Assembly: GCA_018350325.1 (NCBI GenBank)
Contig: JAEVLN010000013.1
Location: 682,001-746,000 of the forward strand
Length of the DNA stretch: 64,000 nt
Direction: 5' to 3'
From: Globodera rostochiensis
Taxonomy: Eukaryota > Nematoda > Chromadorea > Rhabditida > Heteroderidae
Part shown: positions 20,844-31,764 of the stretch, piece by piece
How positions within the stretch are numbered: the stretch's first letter is position 1
How the letters are laid out: each line of letters starts with the position of its first letter
Made by a program: the position numbers and the translations under genes
The notes under the pieces: generated by a model
What the model was told of the DNA's origin: nothing
What the model saw: the letters and a program-made list of their open reading frames with translations, nothing else
Database searches by the model: none

Positions 20844-23086
20844 ACAGAGCGCCTCATTTTATTGTATCTTTTTCAACTTGTACATGTACATTTTTTGTTT
20901 GTTTTATTATATTTAAATTTATTTGAAAATAATAAATAAATTTTTTATTTTAAATAAAAAAAATTAAAATCCGCTTCATCATCAATATATTTTGTTTTGG
21001 GTAGTCGAGAAAACTAATTTTATTACTCCTTTTTTATACAAAGGTTCATAATTGAAGCATTAGCGCATGACGTCACAAAGAGCAAAAGCCGTCGTTTGAA
21101 ATAACTTAAAATTCCTATAGATTTGGAATCATGCCGGGATTTTTGGGATCCACCGACAATTAACTGGGTCGACTGAATAACTGAGATTCCATGAGACTAA
21201 TTTGCGCTAAAATATAGCTTGATCCTCATGAATCCACTGTGTTTTTTGCAAAAATCCGGATGTCGGGACCTGTCCTGGATTCTCGGTCCAATTTTTTGAA
21301 ACGGGATTATCCAAAACAGGGAATTGGGACGGGACCGTGTGGGACTCGAGAGCCAAAAAATGCTGTTTAGGGTAGCTTTAGAACAATGTCTAGGGTTTCA
21401 AGTAGGGTAGCACGGGACCGGAACTTTTGGGAAAAACCGGGAGCGGGATGAAAAAAATCGGAACCACCATTTCAGTCCCAGAGTGTACACTTCAGTACTT
21501 GTCACGGTCCCGTGCTAACCTAGTTTCAAGAATGGTCGCTATTTTTTTTTAATGAGAAAACATTTTTCAGTGAACTTTGCACATGGTTTGGCCTTTTTGT
21601 CCCTCCGATTGCGGGTCTAGCCAGTCGGTACCATCCACGATCACCCACCCAAATAATTTTGCACATCAGCAAATCTTTTTTTTTTTGTTTAGATGGGGCC
21701 AATTTCTTTTGGGCAAAAAAAAAATTTGACAAAACCAAAGTTTTGTACGAGAATTATACTCTCTTGTTGATAAGCACACACCGGTCCAACTCAGTAAGTA
21801 CCAAATTTTTGTCGTCGTTGATAACAGCATAATTGTTTGGCCCAAACACTCAGTGGGTCTGTGCTTATTCGTGGTCCGATTGAAGACGGGGCGACCGAAA
21901 TTGACCCCTCAGGGGCCTGGGATTTATATTTAAGCAAAAAAAAAATTGGAAACAGTCACATTTCAAAATACAGAACTGCGTTTCACAGTTTTTGGTGGGG
22001 ACAAAATTATTTTTAGGTTGTTGAAATTAGGACTAACCCCGACATTTGGTTTGGGGGTTTTGCTCTCGACCCCGAATTTATTGAATATTTCGGTGTTTTT
22101 TTTGAAAATCCCTGAACCTGACTTGTTTAGTCAGGGGTTTTCGTCCCCGACCTTTCCCGCCCCCGAGGAATGGGGGATCAAACGTAGTTGGGATTCAGTT
22201 ATTTCGATCATTTTAATTGAAAATTGTATTTGCTTTCAAAACTATCTTTCCAATTGGTCTCAAATCGTGTTATAAGAAGTTCTTCAAGTTCAGGTCCCCG
22301 ACAAATATTTTAGCAAAATTTCAAATTTTACCCCAAATTAAAAAATATATTCTTTCAATTCCCAATAACTCAAATTTTGTGAAACCAATGAATTGTTTTC
22401 CCCGTTTCCAAATCTGATCATTATTACGGAGAATACATTGCACTCTCTCCCCCACTTGGCCAATGTACAAACAAACACACTCTGGTCAGCTGATTTATAC
22501 AAAAAAATCTGAATGGACTCAGCTGGTCAAAAAAAAAATGGTCCGCCCGCTAATCAGTTTAAGTATCGTACTGTGCTTTTATATAGAAAGTTCAACGGCT
22601 TTTTGGGCAGCTGCTGATAAAGTGATCTGTTTTCATTTTCCTGATCAGTGTGTGCGTTAAATGTGATGATGTTTGCTCTTGCATATGTCCACAAACACCA
22701 GCAAGGACATGGACAGCAGCAAGCAGCACTCATTATCATCGAATTATCAAAAAATATTCATTATCATTATGAGAACATTTGCTAATAAATTTGTTTTCCA
22801 ACTCACCCAAATAAGCGCCGGTCCATTCATTCTTTCCATTTGGCCAACCGAATGGTTGGATTGGAATTCAAGGTTTTGAGAGCACAAACATTTTTGATTC
22901 AAATCCTGAGGAAGTTCTGATCGTTATTGAACAGCGTCTAGATTATGCTTTTCAATTTGGTTTGAAATTTTCGTGATTTTGAATCAAAATCAGCTTACAA
23001 ATTAGATCATTTTTGTTGAGTCAATTTTAAATTTTGGGTTCAATCAATTGTTTTTCAGTTTTATAACCCATACGAAAGTTTAAAAA
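20844..23086. other. intergenic between receptor and glutathione synthetase
   Basis: AATAAATAAA at about 20929 is a likely poly(A) signal of the receptor. A miniature element lies at 21403-21522. The rest holds low-complexity and C/G-run sequence around 21900-22200. A short frame at 22540-22660 (MVRPLISLSIVLCFYIESST) looks like a signal peptide with a possible donor after GATAAA, but no partner exon was found. Confidence 0.4.
21403..21522. mobile_element. TAGGGTAGCAC-family miniature element with 8-bp target duplication
   Basis: Ends TAGGGTAGCACGGGACCGG and GGTCCCGTGCTAACCTA with GTTTCAAG on both flanks (21395-21402 and 21523-21530). Confidence 0.8.
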
Positions 23087-25997
23087 ATGGCTTCAATGAA
23101 CAATGGTCATGTCACAAATGGCATTCAACAACAGCAGCAGAAGTTGAAGCTGTCGGAGGCGTTGGCGAAGAGCAATGGAGGTGCTGCAACGATGAGCGCG
23201 AACAATTATGTGCTGGGCGAGGTGCGCAACGATAACGAACTGCAAATGCTGGCGGAGTACGCGGTCGACTACGCCCATTCCATCGGTATTTGCTTGTATC
23301 GAAGAATATAGCCAAACAAAAAAAAGGGGGATACTGTACTGTGAATACTACTGTAATTTTTGTAAATTTTGTTAAAAAATGCTTGTTGTTCAGGTCTGGT
23401 TAGCCGCAGTAGTGAAGAGAAGTACAGATACACTAATGAAATGTCGGTGGCACCGCCGCTGGCACTGTTGCCGTCAGCCTTCCCGCGCGAGCTGTACGAG
23501 CAGGCGATAGACGTGCAGCAGTCGCTCAACGAACTGTACTTCCGTGTCTCATGCGACCACGAATTCTTGATGGAAGCCTACGAGGAAGTGATCAAGGTTG
23601 GAAGCTTTTGTGCAAAAAAGATGAGTCCGATGAACAAAAATGCGCGTGCAATTTAAAGGGTGATCCGTTCCATGCCAAGCTGGTCGCGATGGAAAAACGC
23701 ATTCAAAAGGAGGGCATCAAACAACCGCTGATGCTTGGACTTCAACGTGCCGATTATTTGTCCCATTGGAATGAAACTGCACAAAAAATGGAGCTAAAAC
23801 AGGTAAAATATGAGATGAAGCAGGCTTCAAGAACAAAATTGGGAACGGAAAATGAAGGTTAATGTTTAATCTTAATATTAATAAATAAGATAAGGCGGCA
23901 TTGCATCGAAGAGTCCGTCCAGTCATTGATTTTCTGTTTTTTTTGATCAGGTCGAGGTGAATCCTGGCCAAATTGGTGGGCCTGGCTCGGCCACCAGTAT
24001 GTCAAAACTGCACCGAAAAATGTTGGAGAAAGTGGAGATTTTGCAAGGCAAGAAGCTGCCTATGCTGGCCAAGGCGGTTGTGCCGGAGAATCGGCCACGT
24101 GACGAAATTGCCATGACCATTTACCAGGCTTGGTAAAATTTTGAAAGAAAAAAAACTCTTTAAAATTAGGGCATTGTTGATTTGACATAAAATATTTTAC
24201 AGGAAAATGTTCGGCGACCCAAATGCAATAATTTTGTTGGTCAATCAACCGGACTTGTTCCCGGTGTGCCATTTTGAGCAGCTTCAGTTTCTGATGTTCG
24301 CGGTGGAGAAGCTGGCCAAGCAGGACGGCAACTATGTGCTGATCAAACGACTGTCCTTCATCGAGCTACGTGACAGGTAAAAATGAAAATAATTATTAAA
24401 TTATGATTAAAAAAAAAATTGAATTTGACTTAAATATTGAAAATTAAAAAAATTTTAATTGAGTCAAGAGAATTAGATTAAATTTTTTTTTAAATAAAAA
24501 TTTAAATTATTTTAAGGCTAAACCTTGACGAGGCCGGCGATTATTCGCTGTATTTGGACGGCACCAAACGTATCGCACTCGTTCACATGGCCTACGGTTA
24601 TCTGCCGGAACATTATCATGAAAACGATTTGGACCTTCGTATTATGATGGAACGTTCAAAGGCCATTGTAAACATTTTTGATAAAAAATTTATGCTAATT
24701 TCAAAACCCTAAAAGTTGTGTTAAAAAATTTAAAAAAAAATCTTTTTTTTAATGGGAAATTTGCTTAAAAATTCAGGTATCACCAACCCTACGACTTCAA
24801 CTCGCCGGTACGAAAAAAATCCAACAGGTGTGTGAATGGGAAAATTTGTTTTTCTCAATTTATAAAAAATAAATTTTTGCAGGTCCTCAGCAAGCCAGGC
24901 GTGCTGGAGCGCTTCTTCCCCAACGATCCGCAACAGGTGGCCAAAATTCGTGTCACATTCACCGAGCTTTGGGGCCTTAGCGAGCACGATGCGATCACGG
25001 AGGCGGTTGTGCAGGCAAAATCAATTTTTTTTTGTTTAAAATAGGCTTGTACAAGACCGGGACCTGGGACCATTTATAACAGAGGTAAAAACAAGGACCA
25101 ACATCTCAGTCCCAGAGTGGACACTTCAGTACTTGTCCCGGTCCCGTACAACCATAGTTTAAACTTTAAAGTCTTAATCGTTTAACAATTTTTCATTTTG
25201 TTCAGAACGCAATGAAGAACAACAAAGACTATGTGATGAAGTCGCAGATGGACGGCGGCCATGGCATTTATTTTGACGATGAAATCACAAAAATGTTGAA
25301 GAAGTTGACCGCGGAGGAGCGAGGCGCGTTCATCTTGATGAAGAAGATCAAACCGGTGGTGGCCAAGGTGAGAAAAAAATTTTTGAATTTTTTTTGATCA
25401 ATAATTTTATAATATTTCTTTTGTCCAGAACTTCACGGTCCGTCCGTTTGAACCGCCGCAACAGGAGGAAGTGAACAGTGAGCTGGGCATCTACGGATCA
25501 CTGATCGGTGATCAGTCCACTGGGCAAGTGCTCGTGAACACGGTGAACGGCTATCTTGTGCGAAGCAAGGTAAATTGATGCTCTACAAAATTTGCAGCCA
25601 ACCACACCATTTTTAAACAGTATTCATATATTTATTGGCCCCTGAGCGCGGTATTTTTTACTAAAACTAGGAACGGGAATGTTCTGTTTTTTTTATTTTG
25701 GTACTGAAATTTAGGTCCCGGTTTTCAAATTTCTTCAAAACTCCCTTATATGGTCCCTGTTTTTAGCAATCTTTTTTTCCATCTTTTTTTTTCTCTTATT
25801 CGCGGTTTTTTCCAAAAAAACCCGGTCCTGTACTACCTATTTAAAACCTGATCATTTTATTGGAAAATTTTCAATTATTTTCTATATATTATTAGGCTGC
25901 TTCACAAAACTTGGGCGGCATCAGTTCCGGAGGCAGTGTGCTCGACTCCGTTATGTTGTTCCCATCAAGCGAATTTGATCAAAAAATAAATAAATAA
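23087..25997 (+). CDS. glutathione synthetase-like protein, 546 residues, 11 exons, altered glycine loop
   Basis: Eukaryotic glutathione synthetase joins gamma-glutamylcysteine and glycine using ATP in the cytosol. Exons: 23087..23285, 23394..23596, 23659..23802, 23951..24132, 24203..24376, 24517..24667, 24777..24827, 24883..25014, 25206..25367, 25429..25569 and 25896..25997; all phases fit, and exon 8 ends in a GC donor. Landmarks: EYAVDYAHSIG near residue 60, LLPSAFPRELYEQA, LGLQRADYL with Arg about 164, VEVNPGQIG (metal-binding Glu and Asn kept), LAGTKKIQQ about 361, SELGIYGSLIGDQ, and a C-terminal SSGGSVLD loop. The glycine-rich triad region, usually REGGGNN, reads MDGGHG (about 427-432), changing a metal-ligand Glu to Asp and breaking the Gly triad. 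There is no signal peptide; the N-terminus has a 60-residue Gln-rich extension. It converges on a second copy. Activity may therefore differ from the standard enzyme. Confidence 0.9.
25042..25156. mobile_element. TAGGCTTGTAC-type miniature element in GSS intron 8
   Basis: Inverted ends TAGGCTTGTAC...GACCGGGAC and GTCCCGGTCCCGTACAACCATA. Flanks GTTTAAAA and GTTTAAAC suggest an 8-bp target duplication. The same intron in the second copy (27969-28010) is only 42 bp and has no insertion. Confidence 0.7.
25667..25840. mobile_element. decayed miniature element in GSS intron 10
   Basis: TAGGAACGGGAATG at the left and CGGTCCTGTACTACCTA at the right are degraded inverted ends, with GGTCCCGG-type interior. 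Confidence 0.5.
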
Positions 25998-26713
25998 ACA
26001 AATTCAAAATTTTTACCACTGCTAATAAAAGCCGCCGATTTATGTCGAGAAAATTGAATCAAAAAGTGTGAAAAATTAAACCGAAATTTTTTGCAAAAAT
26101 GATAGATCGAAAATTTAATCGGCGGCACTCTCTTCCATTCCACGCATGAACACGTCAACATTAGCAAATTTAAATAATCAAACATCAGATTATTAAAGAT
26201 TAGCGAAGCTGAAACAAATTATTTGGCATTATTTAAATTATGAAATTTGAAAAATTTTAAAAAATTTCAATACATTTTAAAGCCAAGTTAATTTTCACCA
26301 CTTTGAGTTAAGCTCAAAATCCAAATTAGGTATATTACTCAGATTTAAACTTATCCCCCTTTTAGACCCTATTTAAAAAGTTTTGTCTCCCATTTTATTT
26401 TTAATATTTTGCATTTCAAATAAACATTTGTTATTTATTTGTATTGTTAATTGGAAGTTTGGAGATTTGCATGGTGTGACGGATTTAATTAGTACGGGGA
26501 ATCATTTACACAAAATTTTTTTGTCACTAAAAGTTCAACCGTCCATAGTTTTCGTATTTGAAAATTATCATTAAAAATCCGGCTGGTCCTAGTTATTATA
26601 TTAAAAAAAACTTTACAAATTAATAAATTTAAGCGAAAATTCAGGATTTTTATTCATCTGTTAAGCCAAGCCCAAGCATCATTGACAATATGACTAAAAT
26701 TGACAAAAAAAGA
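25998..26713. other. gap between convergent GSS genes
   Basis: The shared 3' region of the two synthetase genes. AATAAATAAA occurs at the plus-gene stop. The rest is AT-rich with no exon seen. Confidence 0.5.
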
Positions 26714-29700
26714 TTAGAAAAATTCGCTAGCATCAAAAAGGAGTGGCGTGTCGACGACACCAAATCCAGCGGTCACACCGGCCTGATTAACGCTTGCTGA
26801 CTAAATTTTAAATCATTTTAAAATAATATCAATTAAATTATTTAGCCTCTCAAATAGCAGCTTCTAAAGGTCACGGAAATTGTCTTAAGATCTTACTGGC
26901 AAAGGTTAACGAGCAAAATAATTATATGTACTAAACATGACCAAAATATGATTTTTACAATTTTTTGCCAAAAAATGCTTCAAAATCCTCAAATTATGCA
27001 AAATTTTGTTTTTATTGCATTTTTGTAAAGAATTTTGAGTCAAAAAAAATGCCAAACGTGTTGGTCCCCCACCGATAAAAAATAAAATTTTCTTAATGTT
27101 TCAAGGGTTTTTGGGGTCGAGAAACCCGAATAGGACCTTTTTTAGATGAATTTCGAATCCCGTTCCCAAATTCTAACAATTTTTCAATAAACAATTCAAA
27201 ATTTTCCAGAAATCAATTTTGCCCTCAAAATCATTCATAAAAAATTAAAACGAAAAAGCAACTACCTATATTTGATTCCTCGACTCCAAAAACTCCTAGA
27301 AACACGCTCCATGACTTTTAAAAAATTATTTTTTTTTCTAAAAATGGGGAGGGGGCCAACCCCGACTATTACCGAAGGGGATATTCTTAGGGGGAAATTA
27401 CTAATTGAGGAGGTGGGGTATTATTATAGGAAATACGGTAATGCGTTCTTTAATTATTACCCTCGTTTTCAGTACGTGCCCGTCCACTGTGTTCCACAAC
27501 AATTTTCGCGTTGATTGATCACCGATCAGCGAACCAAAAATGCCCAGCTCCCCAATAACATCGTCCAGTTCAACTGGCTTGAATGGACGCATCAAGAAAT
27601 TCTAAAAATTTATAATCAACAAATAAACAAATTAATTAGAACGAAGCCATCAAATTAAGGTTATTTTTCAAAGAAATAAATGTATTGCTGCCTGGATTTT
27701 TTAATATTCAACTTAGCCTTCACCGGGATCAGGTGATCAAAATTTTTTAGATCATTTAATTTAAAAATTAAATTTTAAGCATATTTTTGAAAACAAATTT
27801 GCCGACCTTTACAGACATTGGCTTGATTTTTTGTTGAAGAATAAATGCTCCTCGCTCAGCCAACGTCAGTTGGCCCAATTTTTTGACTAATTCATCGTCA
27901 AAAAAATTGCCTTTGCCAGCTTCCAATTGACATTTGAGCACATAATTTTGTGGCGATCGAATTGCTTCCTAATTTTAAAAATAATATTTAAAAATATTTT
28001 ATAAAGTTACATTAATAATCCCTCGGGTGAATTCATCATCATTTTCAAGGCCCCAAAGTCCAGCAAAAGTTCGACGTAATGCGACACATTTATCGGGTTC
28101 ATCAGTAAAGAATCGTTCCAATATACCAGGCATGGCTAATATCTGAAAAAAGTATTTAAAAAAACTTTCCAAATCCTGCCATTTAAAAATTAATTGTTTT
28201 TTTTAATATTTACAATTTTTCTTTCCAATAAAAGTGCCAACAAACACTTGCCTGTTGAATCTTTTTACTGCTGCTCAGCTCAGTGCGAATATTCGGAGAA
28301 AGCTTGGAGAGTAAAACATTATTTTAGAACAGAGAAAAAATAAATAAAAATAATTGACATTATTTTTTAATTATTTCGTCATAAGGCACCTATTTAATTG
28401 ATATCAATTAGGATTTTTATGTTAAACATCTAAGGCATAAACAAAGGCTTGCAAATTATAAACTGTATATATTTGATTTTTTGCCAAATATTTATGATTG
28501 AAAGTATTTTAATTAAAAGATTATTACGTATTAATTTTAACTCTTAATTAATTATTATTCATATTTTAAGAATTCAAATTGAACAAAATTTAATAAAACA
28601 ATTTTTTACTCACAATGGCATTGGATCGTTCCAACATTGTTCGCGCGTGCCATTCACGTTCTGTCGGGAATTCTTCCGGCATATTTCCTTCAGTTATATG
28701 GGCCAGCGCCACGCGCTTCGTCCCGTCAACAAACAACGAAAAATCGCCATTCTCGTCTAATGTCAAACTGAAAATTATTAGAAAAATTTTGAAAAATCCC
28801 TTGGCTTTTATTAATATTTTGCAAAAAATGGCTATTTTTAATTTAAAAAATATTTTAAATAGAAATAACGTGTCAAAAATTAATTTTAAAATTTTGAAAC
28901 AATAATGCCAACCGGAAATTAAATTGTATTTTTAGAAAAATAAAATCTAAAATCCATTGGCTTTTATTAACATTTTTGCAAAAAATGCCTATTTTAAATT
29001 TAAATTTTTAAATTGAAATAACGAAATGGTTGTACACCGATACGTTAGGGACAGTTTGAATTTAAAACTAATTGGAAACAATTTAAATTCACCGTTCAGC
29101 AGCTTTACTGAGTGTCATCTGAACAACTTCAACTAAATGCCCATCTCGCTTTCCATGCTTCTCCACTTCGAATTGGACAAATTGAAGCCCTTCAAAGTGG
29201 CACATCGGGTCATTTGTTGAGTTTGTGATGTACAAGAGAATGGCATTCGGGTCACCAAAGAATTTCCTTAAAAGTTCAAAGTCATATTAACAACTTTAGA
29301 TATTTTTCTAAAATTATGCCATTAAACGAAGCGATTTAAATTACTATGGAATTGTGATTAATGCAGACATCAGATTTCCCAAAATCTAACTTAAAAGGGA
29401 AAAGCAATTTAAGAAACCCATAATATTTTCAAAATACAATAAACCGATTGTTGTTTTTTTTAAATTCCTCATTGGAAAAATGAAATTTAAATTTTTAGTT
29501 TTTTTGTTTCAACGGCTTTACCAAATAATAAAAACAATAAAGTTTAATTTTATGAAAACTTTTGTTTTATTGATTATTTAAATGTTTTCTCGTTTTACAA
29601 CATTTCTTACCATGCTTGGTAAAGAGTTCGCGCAAATTTTTGCCGAGCCTTTACGTCCGGTTTAAAGGCTTCCGCCAACATTGGCATATCACTTCCATGT

Positions 29701-30634
29701 ATGGCATGCAACCTGTCCAACATTTTTGCATGCAATTTGGCCGCCTGCGTGGCACAACCGGGCCCTCCGATTGGTCCGATGTTGAACTCGATCTTTAAAA
29801 AAGTTTTAGTATATAAATAATAATAAATTAGATTTATAAATCTATTTTATATTTTTGATTATTGTAAAATTAAAAGCTAAGTTTTTCAAATTAAAATGAC
29901 TTGTTTAAGCTCAAAGCTGTCCTTCTGTGGTTCCCAGTGCACCAAATAGTCTGCCCGCTGCAGTGATAGCGTCAACGGTTGCCGCACGCCTTGATTTTGC
30001 TAAAATAACTTTTTTAAATATTCACTAATTGATTTTAAAAGCTATTTAATCATAATTAATGCGCTCCATAGTGTGCCCATTTAAGAAAAAAATTTGCAGT
30101 CTATCATATGGCATTTACCTCGGCGTGTACTGCTTGCACTATGCCAACCATGCGAGCAGTAAATGCGTCCGTCTTGCACACGTCCCTGAACGACTCCACC
30201 AAAAATGCATGGTCGCACGCGACGCGGAAGTACAGTTCGGCAAGTGTTGCATGCACGTCCACTGCCTGCTCGTACAGCTCGCGCGGGAACGCGGATGGAA
30301 GCAACGCGATCGGCACAAGAATTGCCGGCTCGCTGCTGAAGCTGCGCTCGTTGGTGCGCGACACAAGACCTGGGGACAAAGGAATTGTTTAAAATCTATT
30401 AAATAGTGCTGAATTATTCCCATTAATTTTGGCTTTAAAGTTACCGATCGAATGGGCATAAGATTCTGCATATTCAATCAACTCTTCCGTTTCTTCCGGA
30501 TTTCTGATCAGTCCCGTCACATAATCGCGCACATTTAAATGCTTTCCAACGTCAGACGACTTCAGCTTTCGTTGATCATTTTTTACAGTAATCTTAGCAC
30601 ATTTGGCACGTTCCGTTTGCATTATTTTTTGCAT
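26714..30634 (-). CDS. second glutathione synthetase-like gene, 540 residues, 11 exons, divergent
   Basis: Exons: 30634..30445, 30369..30119, 29999..29901, 29792..29611, 29266..29093, 28767..28614, 28302..28252, 28142..28011, 27968..27807, 27601..27461 and 26800..26714. Intron positions and phases match the plus-strand copy one for one, and six exons have identical lengths, so the two arose by inverted duplication. Shared motifs: YAESYAHSIGLVSR, LLPSAFPRELYEQA, SLQRADYLVHW, IEFNIGPIGGPG, LFVDGTKRVAL, GELGIFGSLIGDQ, and a final AGVTAGFGVVDTP loop. Differences from the standard enzyme: AGTKK is SSSKK, and the glycine-rich loop reads LEAGKGNFF instead of REGGGNN, keeping the Glu but not the Gly triad. 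Exon 7 has a GC donor. No signal peptide is visible. It could be a specialised paralogue; cyst nematodes are known for large glutathione synthetase-like expansions. Catalytic ability is unknown. Confidence 0.9.
26801..27460. other. long last intron of the minus-strand GSS gene
   Basis: 660 bp where the partner gene has 326. It contains GGTCGAGAAACCCGAATAGG and GGGGAGGGGGCCAACCCCGA low-complexity matter, similar to text near 35750 and 43140. No exon was seen inside it. Confidence 0.5.
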
Positions 30635-31764
30635 GATGTAGGGTTTTTTTGATTTTTTAAAAAAATATATTATTTATCACTTAATTTTATCAATTTAAAT
30701 TTGACAAACTTCATCACAATTTTCCGACAATAAATACTTATGCAATCTGGAGTCCAAAGTGCACTGATAACTCAGACAGTCCATCCAAATATTACAATTT
30801 CATTGAAATATTTCTTGCAAATAATCAAAAATAAGGAAGACAATAAATTGCATATTTTTTTACCGCCGAGTTTAGTCGGAATTGAGAAAATCCCAAATTT
30901 TTATCGTACAAAAAAAAACAATATTTAATCCTGGTGCTGTTTTCTCAACCAGCGCGTTGATCTATTTTATTTTATAGTATGTAACTAAATTCAACATTTG
31001 CGCAATGTCCGCGTCACTGGTTTTCAAATTTCTTTTTTTAATTCGAAAATATTTTGCCAAAATAGCCAATTTTCACTTCTTTCCAATTTGTAAATAATTG
31101 TGTAATATGTTACTTGTCGTTGGTCTTAACTCGACAATCAGAAGCATCCAACAGAAAAGCTTTATTCTTCTCCTTTTTAGCAAATTGCCAAAATTTAAAA
31201 ATAAAGATTGGCCAGAAACTGTTAACTCCTACCGACCTTAATCTTTTGCTCGAGCAGCGGCTGCTAATGTTTTTAGAATCCCCGAGACTTTTATGATTTT
31301 TTTACTGTCTTTTTTATTTTTTTGCTTAAAATCGAATGTTTGTTTTTTACTCAAATTGATGACAACGCATACGTACGTTATTATAAATTGCTTAAATGTT
31401 TTACCTATTTGCTATTTCATCAAATAACGGAAGCATTCTTCACATGAAAGAATTTTGCAACGTTTTATTTTATTTTAATAATTAATAATTGAGTTTTTCT
31501 TATGTAATGTAAATTACTATTTTTTCAAAATTAAAATAACAAAATATTATTAAAAAAATGACTTTATAAGATGCGATTGGCGAAAAATAGTTGCTGGAAT
31601 ACCGCCGGGATTTTTTGGGATACCGCCTCACAACAAAAAATTATTATTGAAAATCTCAAAAAATTTTCCCGATTTTGGTAATTCCAATTGAAAATTCCCG
31701 ATATATTATTGGCATTCTGACCAGATTTTATTTATACTCATTATAATTTGAGGATTTGAATTTG
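30635..31764. other. intergenic; left palindrome boundary near 30845
   Basis: No gene was found. From about 30845 the sequence has an inverted counterpart ending at about 51160. The block at 31410-31472 is shared with the upstream DNA of the HTH family genes. Confidence 0.5.
31410..31472 (+). promoter_or_regulatory. shared upstream block M1 (left secreted gene)
   Basis: GCTATTTCATCAAATAACGG followed by CATGAAAGAATTTTGCAACG, about 290 bp before the ATG at 31765. The same block, in the same orientation to the gene, precedes the HTH genes at 58250, 60546 and 63096. Its role is inferred only from position. Confidence 0.35.

Noticed and set aside
23551..23862. Continuous frame through glutathione synthetase exons 2 and 3
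   Set aside because: Different frame for its first part; the 62-bp intron 23597-23658 restores the conserved sequence.
30059..30477. Overlapping frames on both strands near 30.1-30.4 kb
   Set aside because: Shadows of exon 2 of the minus-strand glutathione synthetase.
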